In this document: in pieces, positions 46,215-58,375 of the stretch
Position numbering within the stretch: the stretch's first letter is position 1
Layout of the letters: each line of letters begins with the position of its first letter
Origin: Guadua angustifolia
Taxonomy: Eukaryota > Streptophyta > Magnoliopsida > Poales > Poaceae
DNA: 64,000 nucleotides
Assembly: GCA_036346375.1 (NCBI GenBank)
Contig: CM070520.1
Coordinates: 15,697,791-15,761,790, forward strand
Direction: 5' to 3'
Program-made: the position numbers and the translations under genes
The notes under the pieces: generated by a model
Databases searched by the model: none
What the model was told of the DNA's origin: nothing
What the model saw: only the letters and a program-made list of their open reading frames with translations

Positions 46215-47560
46215 ATGAGCAATAAAGATAAAGGCAAACTTGCACGCCCAGGGTGTCTGGGGTGAAATCGATCCAAAAGGGAAGGCTAAGAAGATGACAG
46301 GATAGATTAGGCAGCCCTTGCAGCAATCTATCAGGCGGTACCAGATTCGATGACGCATCAGCTCATCGGGAAGGAGACAGTACATGAAGCATGGCTAACA
46401 CTTGATAAGATGCACGTGGGAGTTGGCCGTGTGAACGAGGTGCAACTACAAAATCTACGGAACGAGTTTGAGAATAACTCAGTCAGCGGACGAGTTTGCC
46501 GGGAAACTTACTTCATTATACAACCAAATTATTTCTCTCGGTGACAGGATGGAGGAATCTGCGGTAGTGAAGAAATACCTGCACGTGCTACCGGAAAAGT
46601 TCGTGCCTGTCGTCACCATGCTTATGTACTCCCCTGATTTAGAGAATGTGAAAATTGAGAAGATCACCAGCTCACTCAAGGCGCATGAGGAGCTATTAAG
46701 GGGCTATCAATCCCGTAAAGAGCAAGGGTATCAGTCCCGTAACGAGCAAGTGTTGCTGTTAAAGGGAGATGAAAGAGGTGAACGCAAACAGTTTAATCGC
46801 TGGCGTGGACACAGCGGTTTCGGTAGACGAGGAGGCAAAGGTGACCGAGGAGATAAGTCTGAACAAGACGGTGATTACAGACCACGAGATAAGTCAAATA
46901 TCAAATGTTTTGAATGTGAAAAATATGGTCACTACGCGTCGGAGTGTCACAGTCATATAAAGTGCTTCAACTGTAACAAGTATGGGCACTTTGCTTTGGA
47001 TTGCCGAAATAAGAAGAAGAACAAGAAGGTAAACCTCACCTAAGCTAGTGCAGACGACGAACCGGCTCTACTCCTCTCATTGTGCAAAGAAGAGAAGCCG
47101 AACATGCTGATATTGAACGAGGAGAATATAGTTCCTAAATTATGCATGGAGGGAGATAGCCACGATCACACTGATTTGTGGTATTTGGACAATGGAGCAA
47201 GCAGTCACATGACTGGAGATCGCTCTATGTTTCATGAACTGGACGAGAAAATTTCAGGAAAAGTCAAGTTCGGCGATGGTTCCACGGTGCAAATAAGAGG
47301 CAAAGGAACAATGTTGTTATAATGCAAGAACGGTGATCAGAAGTTATTCTCTGAAATTTATTATATACCAAGTTTGTGCAATAACATACTCAGTCTCGGG
47401 CAATTAGCAGAAGAAGGGTGCAGAGTAGAGCTGCAGGCGGAGTTCTTGCGTGTTTATGATAAGAACAAAGATTTGTTGATGAAAGTCATGTGATCTCCAA
47501 ATCGGTTGTATAAAATTTCCTTGAGAACTTGTAAACTGATTTGTCGTGAGGCTAGTTTGA
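46215..47560 (+). pseudogene. Copia retrotransposon gag and protease fragment
   Basis: Gag of the UBN2/Copia type (EAWLTLDKMHV; NQIISLGDRMEES; LPEKFVPVVTML), with two CCHC knuckles near 46910-47010 (CFECEKYGHYASEC and CFNCNKYGHFALDC). Then a protease with the active-site motif LDNGASSHMTGD near 47185 and a gag-pre-integrase piece (LCNNILSLGQLAEEG). A frameshift near 46480 and stops at 47041, 47320 and 47490 break it. Integrase, RT and RNase H are missing. No 5' LTR is visible. Confidence 0.85.
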
Positions 47561-47724
47561 AGAAAAAAAATTTAGAGGAAGCAGAAACTCGTCAACATAT
47601 GCTATGAAAGGTGGCAAGTTCTCGGGTGGCAGAGCCGTAAGGAAAAAGTAACGCCAGAGCGAGCGCTTCTGGTGGCGGCCACGAAAGAAGGAAGTCACAG
47701 ATGTGACGCAACGCGCATGGTCTA

Positions 47725-48354
47725 AGAGCATCTCCAATAGTCAAGCTTTAAAATAGAGTCCTATATCTCAAAATAGGGCCTAAACTAAAAAAATTAGGAC
47801 CCAAGATAGCTATTGACTCCAACAATTAGACCCTAAATCTCCAATCCTTCATTCATCCCTATGGGGCTAGAGAGGAGTGTTGCTAAGGCTATGTTTGTTT
47901 TGGCTTGAGCTTGAGCTTATTTGGCTTCTAGACCTCTATAAGCCATAAGCCAAAACAAACAGTATTTTTCCAGCCAGACGGAGAGAAGAAGCTCTGAAAA
48001 TCCCCAGTATTTTTCCAAACAAACAGTATTTTAGGCTTAAGCTTGAACTTATTTGGCTTCTGAAAATCCCACTTCCCTGGTACCCTTACAACTTAACTAT
48101 TATTTACGAAAAATTGCCATCCTCATTCAGCTCCAGCAGCTTCTTTCAGCTCCAGCAGCTTCTTCCAACTCTAGTCAAATAAGCTCAAGCTCCAGTCTAA
48201 ACAAACTCAGCCTAAATATAGCAACATGGCTCTGAGTCCTAAATCTATTTTGATAATTTTTCTCAAAATACAACATCTGTTGGAGTGCTTTTTTTCCATC
48301 AAAACCCTATAATTACAATTAACAACCTATTTAGGGCTCCTCTTGGAGATGCTC
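47725..48354. mobile_element. PIF/Harbinger-like MITE, outer
   Basis: The ends GAGCATCTCCAA and TTGGAGATGCTC are perfect 12-bp inverted repeats, flanked by TAA (left) and TAG (right), a near-match to the 3-bp TWA duplication of PIF/Harbinger. It contains a second MITE. Non-coding. Confidence 0.65.
47887..48212. mobile_element. PIF/Harbinger-like MITE, nested, TSD TAA
   Basis: The ends GGCTATGTTTGTTT and AAACAAACTCAGCC are imperfect inverted repeats, flanked by TAA at 47884-47886 and 48213-48215. The interior repeats ggcttgagcttgagctt-type sequence. It inserted into the outer MITE. Confidence 0.65.
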
Positions 48355-48828
48355 TAGGGCAAGTCACGCAGTGGCCGGAGGCGAGGAACGTTGCGCAGGC
48401 CAACATGGAGGTGAGAGACTGGTCCCTGGCAGCAGCAGTAGGCACGTACAAGGGCAGCGTGCATCGAGAAACAGAGGCATGTGGCTGGGAGATGCGCAAC
48501 GCAAGAAAATCAAACACTTGAGGAGCTGGTGTGGCAGTACAACGGAAAAGCAACAAAGCAAAAGGCAAAGAGGGAAGAGAGAAGAACGGCAGTACTAGCG
48601 CATGCACAGGGAGGACACCGTGGGCAGTATGCATGCAAGCAAACAAGTAGAAGCTCTAGCATGCAGTGCACATGCAAAGAAAAGAATAGGAGAGAAGAAA
48701 GAGCAGTTTGGCAATGGTGTAAGATATCAACAGAAAGAGAAGAAAAAATGAAGAAAATTTGTTGAAGAAATTTAGAAAATTAGATAGAGTTGAGTCAGAA
48801 GTTAAATATTACAAAATTAAGGGGAAAA
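48355..48828. other. Untranslated remnant before the Copia 3' LTR
   Basis: Purine-rich, non-coding. It ends in a polypurine-tract-like run (aaggggaaaa) immediately before the TGTTAGAG start of an LTR. Probably Copia-internal DNA left after a large pol deletion. Confidence 0.4.
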
Positions 48829-49027
48829 TGTTAGAGATAATTTTGTAATTAGTTTAAAAGTTTGATTAAGAATCCGTTTAGGAAAAGGAGTCCGATTAGG
48901 ATAAGGAAGTAGAATTCTATTTCGTTTGTGTGGGTTGAAGTTTTGGATATAAATATGAAAGTAAGTCTCAGTTGTAAAAGTGAACAGAGTGAGAAGTAAA
49001 AAAAGAAAAAAATTATCCCAAGAGCTT
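48829..49027 (+). mobile_element. Start of Copia 3' LTR, truncated
   Basis: It begins TGTTAGAGATAAT right after a polypurine tract and has a TATAAATATG box near 48948. It ends abruptly at about 49027, where NLR exon-1 sequence begins. With the gag piece at 46215 it forms one heavily deleted Copia element. Confidence 0.6.
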
Positions 49028-49393
49028 TTGCCGATCTCGGTGGCGATGCAGCGGCGGGCGTACAGCGTGGTGAGGAGGAACCACACCCTCCGGAGGTACA
49101 TCAGCTTGCCCGTCCCGCGGGGCTTGCGGCCGAGGCGGTGGTCGATGTCGTCGATGCAGTCCTCGATGTCGTAGGCCACCTCCCGCACCTGCTTCATCCA
49201 GTCCTGCCTCTGCTCGTCGTGGCCGTTGGTCCGCTTGAGCCTGTTGATGAAAGCCTGCATGCTGGCCACCTCGTCGTTGATGTATTGGATGTCGTCGCGG
49301 ACGCCGCTGACCAGGGTGTACTCCTGTGCGAGGAAGCCTCCGAGCTTGCCAACAAGGGACTTCACGGCGTTGCTCGAGGCACCGACGACGAGC
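49028..49393 (-). pseudogene. Orphan NLR coiled-coil fragment C, start codon lost
   Basis: It is nearly identical to the first 120 codons of exon 1 in copies A and B (KSLVGKLGGFLAQEY; DIQYINDEVASMQAF; EDCIDDIDHRLG). The ATG is changed to ACG (ctccgtgg on the plus strand, against ctccatgg in A and B). It is cut at about 49028 by the Copia LTR, before the P-loop. It faces the plus gene at 50032, so it is probably the original head-to-head partner position of pair 2. Confidence 0.85.
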
Positions 49394-50031
49394 TCCGTGG
49401 TCGATCTTCTCGCCGCTCTTCTCTTACTCCCAGCCCCAGCGCGGATGGATCTCTTAGCCTTTAGGTTAGGTTACCATGTGCATCACCACCAACCCGAGCC
49501 GTTCCAACAGCCCAAATTACGCCCTTTGTTTTTTCATTAATTTTGACGGGGAGAAGTGCAGGCCAAATACGTTAAGAAGTAGAGAATCTCCCAGCCCCAA
49601 CACAGATGGATCTCTCTCCCTTGCCACATGCATTGAGTGACCATCGTGCCACTTCAGAGTAATCTATGTCAGCAAAATCACCACCAACCCGAGCCATTGC
49701 AACAGCCCAAATCACGCCCTTTGTTTATTCATTTATTTCGACAGGGAGAAGTGCAGGCCAACAGGCAAGCACACCTACCCGACGTATTTTTATAGGCTAA
49801 AGTGAAAGTTTTTTTTTTAAGCAGGAGCTAAAGTGAAAGTTCATCAGATGGAGGATGCCATATTAGCAAAAGTGGTGGACTGGTGGGTATTTTTATAAGG
49901 CTAAAGTGAAAGTTCCACTCGATCACTGGCCGGGCATAAGCAGTAGTTGCGGGTTACCAAATTTTTCTGCGGGCTGTAGTAATCTTTTGGAGGCACAAGC
50001 CGGCCGCGGGGAGGGAGAGGGAGAGATCGAG
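49394..50031. promoter_or_regulatory. Divergent promoter region of NLR pair 2
   Basis: It joins the upstream block shared with copies A and B (49394-49600) to the block shared with 18600-18717 (gagggagagggagagatc). It contains a local duplication (ccaacccgagcc and ggagaagtgcaggcc occur twice), so it is about 100 bp longer than the pair 1 promoter. Function is inferred from position. Confidence 0.45.
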
Positions 50032-50809
50032 ATGGCGGATGCAGCTTCCGATGAGGAGGATGAGATCGGGAAGAAGATGAAGAAAGCAATGGAGGAGACG
50101 GATCTCCTTCTTGGGAGGATCTCCACGCTGCTGCAGCAGGCTCCTGGGGCTGCGCGAGTGGCCACGGACGAGTACCGCGTCAGTTCCTTCTTCAATCTGA
50201 TGCAGATGGAGCTGAGCGCCATACTTGCACAGCTGCGGCGTCAGCAAACATTGAAAAAGTCGCCTCGTCGGAATCGTATGACAGGGGAGGACTTGTTGCG
50301 GGGGACACTCGATATCGTCACGTTCCACATACTCCATGAGCTGCATACTCCACGTCACGTCCTGCACAGAGCTGCTCGCTGCCTCCGCCGTACTACTACT
50401 GCAGGATTTTTTTTTTAATAATACATTTTTAATTCTGAATTTCAAAAATATTCCACCGAAAAAAAAATTTCAGAAATATACCTCTGTCGCACGTTGAAAG
50501 TGCGACAGGGGCCTAAATAGAAAATTACACGGGCGATAGGTGCCCGGGCCGACGTGGCCTCTCTCTGCGCACGCATTTAACGTCTGACAAGTGAAAAAAT
50601 CGACCGATGGTCGTGCGATAGGTGGGGGCGCGGGTTCCTGTCGCACGATGGTCGTGCGACAGGAGCGTTTATATGAGCCCTCGCCCGGTACTGTTCTCAT
50701 TTGTGCGCCCGTTCCGAAAACAGAGAGAGAGAGGAGAGGAAGGGAAGAGGAAGAGGGGAGAGGGGGAAGAGAGAAGGAAGAAGGGGAGATTCTGCACCAC
50801 TGTTTTGAG

Positions 50810-51304
50810 GTAAATTTTTGTTGTTTACTTTTCTTAGCAGTAAATTATGATATGTTAGAAATAGTTAGATCTAGAGCATTGTAGCAGTAAATAGTGGTAG
50901 ATTAGAAATAGTTTTAGATGTAGGTTACGGATAAATGTAGGTAAATTGATAGGTCACAGCTAGGTCTAGTTTAGAAAATTTAGATATTTTTTGCGGATAG
51001 GAGTATATCGGTATATATTGAAGGAAATATAGTTACTTAATGAGTATTTTTTTAATATATAAGTACATCGATACGAATGTATATATTGTTAGGAATGAAT
51101 TTTTACGGATAGGAGTATATCGGTACATATTGATGGAAATGTAATTTTTTTTACAGATATAACTACATCGATATGAATTATTAGGAATGTAGATGTTTTT
51201 TACGGTTAGATATATATTTTCGTACCATGTAGGTATAGTTATGTTACGTCATAGTATTTTGTACGGAAGATAATTAATTCGTGGGTGAATGAATGGATTC
51301 GCAG
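50810..51304 (+). other. Probable 5' UTR intron of the Mutator transposase
   Basis: Donor TTGAG|GTAAAT at 50810 and acceptor TTCGCAG ending at 51304, two bases before the transposase ATG at 51307. The AT-rich interior fits an intron. By eye only. Confidence 0.45.
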
Positions 51305-51306
51305 AT

Positions 51307-54025
51307 ATGGCAGAACGAGTTCCATTTAGGATTTATTATGGAGATGGGGTTGTAATGCATGGTTTGGAGGGTGTAGATCTAAGTAACATGCAGTATGTGG
51401 ACAGAAGTTTGAGTAGGGTCGCGGAGCGCACATTTGGTTCCGTGTTGAAATGGTTGTATTATACTTTTCGGATGGAAGAAGACAGGTGTGAGTTGAAGGT
51501 ATTTTGCCTATGTAGTGTGCGAAACGACACTATTTACTGGGAGTTAGTTGAGCTAAAGGAACCGCATCGTGGAGATCATATGTGAGGGGGCAGAGCAACG
51601 GGGATGGAATCGAGTGCTTTTAGTGCGAGCATATGAGAGGGATGTTGCCCCCCAGCAGCAGTTGGACGCCGGTGAGTGTAGTCAGCCTCAAAATGAGCTC
51701 AGCTTCGGTGACACTGAAATTGGGGGATCTAGCCATGAGCAACATGTTCAGCAAAGTGGTGAACAGGTTCAGTTTCGGGAGGATGATGAAAATGTTGGCC
51801 AAGAAGCGCGGGGACTGGTAGACGAAGGTGAGCAAATTGAGGAAATAACAGCTAGGATGGAAGAGGAAGACCGTGAGTACAGCAGAGCAGAAGAGGAGGA
51901 CGACGATGAGTCGGATGAGGAAGATGGAGGAGGTACGGAGCCGCTTGTGCCAGCCGAGTGGAGCACGCAGCAACTTGAAAATATGGTTGTCAATGAAATG
52001 AGGGAGATGCCTTGGCAGTACAGTGATAATGAGGTTAGGCATAACAGTATGTACCCGGCAAAAGAAGCTGTGCAGGATGCCGTGAAAGATTGGGCTCTAT
52101 CATTAAGAAGGACTTTCAGGGTTAAGAAATCCACCCCAACCTGCTACGACGTGGTGTGTGAGATCCATGGGTGTCCGTGGAGAGTGCATGCGTACAAGCC
52201 CAAATGGGGCACCCATTGGATATGTTCGAAGGTTGAGCAGCATACATGTATGACTGAGGAAACAGTGATGGCTCACAGGAATCTATCATCCGTATGTCGC
52301 GAACATCATGTACGCAGAGATAGTGGAGAACACGAGTTTTGAGCCCGTGCTATTATCCGAGCGATCGAGAACAGATATCGAAGACACAATTAGCTACGGA
52401 AGGCGTGGAGGCGAAGCGAAGGCACTAGAAACGAGGTTTGGGAAGTTTGAAGACTCGTACCACAACCTCCCCGACCTTCGCTTGTATTCGTGGAAGAAAT
52501 CACGGGACCTACTATGATTATCAAGATTGTCCGTCGGACAAGTGGCCAACTAATATGCATCCGAGGAGAGTGTTCTTCTCATTCGGCGCTTGCATTAAGG
52601 CATTCATCATCACTGTCGTCGTTGTTGTGCGTGGACGGCACATTCTTGATCGGAAATACAGAGGGCAAATCTTCGATACTGTGGGTGTCGATGGGAACAA
52701 CCAGATTCTGCTTGCCTTTGCCTTCAGAGAAAGCGAGAACTACGAGAGTTGGTCTGTGGTTCCTCTGAAACCTAAAGATCGGGGTGGTGAAAACTCGTCC
52801 AGATTTGTGCGTCTTTGCATGACAGCATCTTTGGGTTGCTTAGTGCTATCAACCACCGCAAGCAGGGGAAGATGAGCCATTCGATGGCCCGACTTGCGAG
52901 TCGATGGTGCATGAGGCATTTGGGTGCAAACTTCTATAAGCAATTCAAGAACAAGCAGCTGATGAACATGTTCAAAAGACTATGTAACTCCAACCAGGAG
53001 AGGAAGTTCCGAACTCTGTGGAAAAATCTTGATGACCTGACAAGGAAACACAAGGAGCAGACGAACAACAGTAGCGCTAGTGGAACACAAGAGCAGGCGG
53101 AGCCTCTTTTCCCCCTGCCAACAGAGGACGAGGCGACTAACCGTCGTCGGAGGCAAAGGCCAATCAAATGTTTCTCGGACTGGATCAAGCACGAACCGAA
53201 AGAGAAGTGGTCACTGTTACATGACACACATGGTGCCAGATACGGTGTGATGACCACTAACTTTGCAGAAGTTTAAAACTGGGTAATGCGAGGGATGAGG
53301 TGTCTTCCATTGGTAGGAATTGTCGAGGGAGTGCTGAGGGGTACAACCAAGTACTTTGTGGATAGGCATGCAGCTGCTGAGATAGTAATGAGAGATGAGA
53401 AGTTCTTGTACTCTTCAATGATCACTAAATACATGCATGAGAAGGCTCATAGGCCAAACATAGAGCTATCAAAGTTGGTGCACGACATCGCGCTTCGAGG
53501 TGATCTGCGAGGATAAAGGAAGGCGTGGAACCAACGGAGGGTTGTCACTCAGAGTGCATCTTCTGGTGAGTGCAAATGCTCGTGCAACAAGCCATACCTT
53601 TTGCATAGGCCATGTTCTCATGTTATAGCTGCATGTGCTTTATTTGGAATGCAACCTGGTACATACCTATCTGAATATTACATGAAGGAAAGGGTGATGG
53701 CAACTTGGGGCGAGGAGCTTTATGGTTATGGTGTTGTGGGTTCTTTCACCACAACTCCTAGTGTTGATGAAAGGTTCTGGGTCCCTGATTTTGATGCGAG
53801 AAGAGGGAAAGCAGGGCGTCGAAGAACAAGGCGTATAAGAAATGACATGGATGAGTCAGAAGCTGGCAAACGCGTCAAGAAATGCTCATTGTGCAAGCAA
53901 TGAGGACATACGTTCAAGAATTGCGGAGCACAAAACGAAGAAGACGAAGGAGGAAACGGCAGTCACCCGACGGTGGGGGAAGGATCGTCCTCTGCGAGGA
54001 CTGCTGCAGGACCTCAAATTTAAGC
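51307..54025 (+). pseudogene. MuDR-type transposase, frameshifted
   Basis: The N-terminal domain (VPFRIYYGDGVVMHG) is followed by an acidic linker (about 51780-51960), the MuDR DNA-binding domain (KDWALSLRRTFRVKKS; CPWRVHA), the MULE catalytic region (VDGTFLIGN in one frame; KYRGQIFDTVGVDGNNQI in another), the C-terminal half (RLASRWCMRHLGANF), a SWIM zinc finger (CKCSCNK...CSHVIAA at 53575-53640) and a zinc knuckle (CSLCKQ, then GHTFKNC). Frameshifts occur near 51565, 52290, 52450 and 52650, with stops near 53276, 53516 and 53901. The catalytic block and the knuckle are both broken, so it is inactive. Confidence 0.85.
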
Positions 54026-54225
54026 GATGTAACGTGTGTTGTATGAACTGTACTTTGTACCTAGCTGTTGCGAGTGTTGTGGCTTCATAAATTGTTGTAA
54101 TGAACTTCTCCGTTTTTTATGTGCGTATCTGTTTCAATATATTGTTGTCATGCTTGCGTACTTTTACGGACTCTTCTGTTTACATATGTGTTTCTGCTCT
54201 CACTTTCATTTTTGTAAATTGCAGG

Positions 54226-56735
54226 TATGGCTCACCGCGCAGGAGATGACGAGTGGTCAGTCGAGTTCTTGGACCAAGACGTCGACCGTGGTCACCGTGC
54301 TCGCATAGCCACCGCTGTCCCGGATGACGGAGGGACCCTGCGTACCGCTCGATCTTCGACCTAGACCAGTGCCAAGACACTGGACGTTGGATCCGCGTTG
54401 GATCCCCAGGTAACATACCAGTATTTAAAGTTGTAAACATGTTTGTTCAGGCACCATGACTACCGCAGCACTGATAACAATTACATGTTTATGTTTCTTA
54501 GGCTTCGAGCTTCGGGGCTGCTGCCCCTCGTCCGGATGGTGGAGCTCCTGGGACACCGGTTCCCATACGACCGGTCGCTGATCACCGCTCTGGTGGATCG
54601 GTGGAGGCCGGAGATGCACACCTTCCATCTCCCTGTCGGGGAGATGGCGATCACTTTGCAGGACGTCTCCTACCTCCTCGGCCTCCCGATCGCCGGTCTT
54701 GTTGTGGTGCCCAGACGCCTCCCCAATGGTTGCCGCAGATTCTTGCCTGAGTTCGCGGTGTACTACCACCTGCCGTGTACAGGACTTTCGACCACACGCA
54801 CGGACCGACCTTGACGTGGCTTGTACAGTTTCAGGTACGTAAGTAGCATTTCTAACTAAATTGTGTACGTACTGCTGGAAATAACAAGTGAGCTTTATGT
54901 TACAAACATGAGCGGATCGTCGAGCCGGCCGGACGACGAGAGGCTCGCCCGCCACCGAGGCGTACCTCCCGTGTGGTGTTCTACCGACCATGTTCACGAC
55001 GTCCCATGGGGATAGCGTGTCCACGCACTGCGATTCGCGAGGGCGATCACGGACGCACCCCTTGACGCCGTGCCACAAGACTCGTGGGGCTCGGTTGTCT
55101 TTATGGCGCTACCTACCGTGCACTCTGCGTCGGGTGTACACGGTTCTCCGGCGCCGGTCTTGGAGGATGTCCACCGCTCTGATTGTGGGCATACGAGAGG
55201 TTCAGATTGGCGGCCCCAGATCGACTGCGGCTTTGTGGTGGGCACGCAGCGGCGGTGACGCCGACGGTCCGACCATGGGCACCATCCGTGTACTGCGGCG
55301 GTAAGATATTGCAATCACGTGTTTGATACTTTTTGTTTAACTTTTACGAGTACTAACGGTTACGTTCTACCGTGACTCTGAGCTAGCTGGCGCTATGCCG
55401 GATGTCGCGGGTAGCCTACCCGCAGATTTGTCGCGGCGTTTGACCACTGACCGACGACCACGTCGCTGGGCGCCGTCGCGGACGCAGAAGGTGCAGCGTC
55501 GTGTGACGGTGGCTGTCCACCCTTTGCACACGAGACGACAAGATCTTGGTTCACCCATCGGTACCTCGTGTTCGACGTCCACGTCGAGGGCTCGCTGTCC
55601 ATCGTGTGATGAGGCAGTTTGGTCTCTGACAGTGTTCGGTGCGGCAGACGCAACCGTGCGGTCCCACCCGCGGTCCACTCGTAAGTTCCTGTATTGATGT
55701 TTTTATAATTGTTCTTTGCGTAATGCTATCTAATAACGCTATACTTATTTTTCACCCACAGTGCGAGAGGAAGGACGACTGCGACCACCCCCCGCACGCA
55801 CGTATGCTGCCTTGAAATTTGAGGAGGGGAGGAGCCCTCGAGGACGTCTACGTCGAGGATGCACCCTACGACGTGCGGACGTACCGCGTGTACCGCGAGT
55901 GGTACACTCCCCGGACTCGTGTGCGTTTGGTACGTGTCGACCCCGATCCTCCTAGACACGTTCCCGTGGTGGCGAACACGTACCGCTCCATATGGACTCG
56001 GTTCGCACGCTTTGATGCGCTTCGTCATACCTTCGATATAATTTATTTTGCTAACTAATTCATAATTTATTTTGCTAACTAATCCGTAATTTATTTTGCG
56101 GTGATGTCTTTGCATAATCAGCCGAGGAGCTTGCAACTTGTACACTCGGTGACCACCGGAGAGGGCGTGACCCTTTACGCCGGAGGTTTACGGACAGCTC
56201 GACCGCGCCCTCGGTATGTCGGGTGCGGCCTCCCATCGTCCCCAGGCGTGCTTAAGCGAAGGGCGCGGTGCGCCAGTACGTCTTCACACGGCCCGCCCGC
56301 AGTCGCGAGAGGGCACGCTCATGAGCCGGTCGAGCTTCGGTGAAGTCTTGGAATGCACTGCTCAAGTGTTACAATCGCGTATTATAATGCTCAAAACAAT
56401 TCTTTATTTAAATGCAGCCCGCAGCACACTTCTTACAGACGTCTGTGGACACGCTCGACGACCACGACGACGATGGCGTGCGCGAACCGGAGGACTACCG
56501 TGATTACCTCTCCACGGACGTCTTTGGGGTGGGGCATCATCATCACTGGCCGTCGGAGCGCCACCACCGACGCGGCTTAGTCAAGATGACGGAGCGCCAA
56601 AGGCCGACGCGAGCTACTCGGCCGGCACGCGACGCCTCGGCTAGGCGCAGAGGGCCCCACCGCGCCTCACGCAGCTTGACGTACTCAGCGGGACCGTGTT
56701 CGTTGAGGAGGCCTCCCGAGCGAGGCCGACAGTAG
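54226..56735 (+). pseudogene. Plant mobile domain (PMD/MAIN-like) gene carried by the Mutator
   Basis: The first exon begins MAHRAGDDEWSVEFLDQD. A central exon at 54443-54760 encodes RASGLLPLVRMVELLG, DRSLITALVDRWRPEMHTF, HLPVGEMAITLQDVSYLLG and LPIAGL, the hallmark of the plant mobile domain. The Arg-rich C-terminal exon is near 56412-56735. Several introns are likely (GTACGT near 54836 and GTAAGT near 55682). PMD proteins include the host gene-silencing factors MAIN/MAIL and many transposon-borne relatives. Frames shift between exons and no full protein can be traced. Exon limits are uncertain. Confidence 0.7.
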
Positions 56736-56855
56736 TTTCTTTTGATTTTTATTATTGCTAGTATGTTATGTACTAAGTATTTCATTTGAAATATGTTGCA
56801 CTTGCATTTGTATTTTTTGTAATCTTAATCTTACGTACTTAGTTGTTCCAGCGCG

Positions 56856-57115
56856 ATGTGACTACTCGCTGCCAGCAGCTTTACCAAGCTGACACGACAA
56901 CACACTGCAAGCAATTTGTTCGGTAGCGATGTGACTACTCATTGCTAGCGCTTTACCAAGTGACATGACAACACACGCAATGCTTTTCGGTAGCGATGTG
57001 ACTACTCATTGCTAGCGGCTTTACCAAGTCGACACGACAACACACGCAATGACTTTTCCGGTAGCGATGTGACTACTCATTGCTAGCGACTTTACCAGTG
57101 AGACGACAACACGCC
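56856..57115. repeat. Four-copy tandem repeat of about 70 bp in the Mutator
   Basis: The unit gcgatgtgactactc...ttgctagcg..tttaccaag...gacaacacacgcaatg occurs at about 56862, 56934, 56994 and 57064. A shorter acaacacgctgcaacacg run follows to 57180. It lies between the PMD and GRF-like genes. Non-coding. Confidence 0.8.
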
Positions 57116-57267
57116 ATTAAATGACAACACGCTGCAACACGCCATGAAATGACTACACGCTGCACACGCTGCAACACGTTGCAGCAAGAGCTGTAATTGT
57201 GTGGAGTAACCCCTCACTACCACTATAAAACAGGTCCGAGTGGTACACATCCAACATGACCAAACCA

Positions 57268-58375
57268 CAATGTCGTTCTCTGTCGCCTCTTGAGAAGCGA
57301 AGTCATCCCGCCCGAATATCCGGATGACGATGGCGTCGACGCCTGATTCTGCCGAGCTGCCCGACCCAAATCGATTGCAACCTCACGGCGAAGATGATGC
57401 AATCTACCCATCCGAGCGGCGCCGCGCTCACTCTTTTGTGCGCACCTCACGAGGTAAACCTCTGGTGTCCACACAATACATGGTAACACTACCATCTCAC
57501 GCCGTTCTTTCTTTTCTTAGCACAAGGACCGGTGTTGCTTCTTCCAATGGATCGACGGGCGGAACGACGCGACTCACGAATTTCTCAACAAGCGCCACGA
57601 CAACTACCCCGCTTGGCGAGAACTTCACCCGGTGGGAGGCCGCCAGATATGTCCTTTTCTAGATCGACAGAGCTTAGGGCGGTGTGCAAGGGCCAACCGA
57701 TCGGTGAGTTTCATGCGACATACTCATGTTAAACTCACAAAGTAGTAGTTCTAAACCAGTTCATCGCATACAGAGTTCAAAAGGGCATTTTGGTCGCTCA
57801 AGTCAAAGGAGGAACCTCCTCCAGGGCCACCCAAAGCCCCGACATCTGCGTACATGGCCTGGAGGCAGTGGTTGATACCTGCCACGGTGATCTAGCGGAC
57901 CGGAGATTCTACCGGTGCCCTTGGCCGAGGATGAAGCGGTCTTTGGTACTTCAACTGGGTGGACCGGAGACGTACCACCCACATCTCGAGCAACTTTGCA
58001 TGGGATAAGCGGGGAGCAACCCTCTCCGTGGTGCCACTACCGCCCAGAAAAGCCAGACCCCGAGTATGTTTACGGTGTTATGCAACCACCAAAGAGGGCA
58101 TCTTGCATTGATCAGAGGCACGCTTCGGTTGTGCAAGCATAAGCCCAACACAGACCTCTGCACCATATAGTGGAGTGCGAGCCAAGCAGGCGGCGTCTCG
58201 CATGTCTCCGCCAAAGGCCAACACACAGAGAGGTGCAGAGGGTTCATCCTCTCAAAGAACAAGGGACAAGGGAAGCGGCCGGCGAGGTCCGCAACACGGC
58301 ACAAATCCTTGACTCGTTATGCGAGACCATCAAGGAACCGGGTGGTATTAACATAGGGGACGCCGAATCGGGATG
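57268..58375 (+). pseudogene. GRF-zinc-finger-like gene carried by the Mutator
   Basis: Fragments read EVIPPEYPDDDGVD near 57300, LPDPNRLQPHGEDDAIYPSERR at 57358-57425 (plus strand) and CCFFQWIDG near 57530, the last being the core of GRF-type zinc-finger proteins that often accompany Mutator and other plant transposons. A Pro-rich stretch (EPPPGPPKAPTSA) follows near 57812. Frames shift repeatedly and the first exon has a stop. GRF proteins bind single-stranded nucleic acid in other systems; the role in the element is unknown. Confidence 0.45.

Noticed and set aside
51620..52134. Minus-strand frames opposite the Mutator transposase linker
   Set aside because: They are complements of the acidic GAG/GAC-rich linker and carry no domain.
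54425..55078. 217-codon minus-strand frame
   Set aside because: Antisense to the plant-mobile-domain exon; the sense frame has the recognisable motifs.
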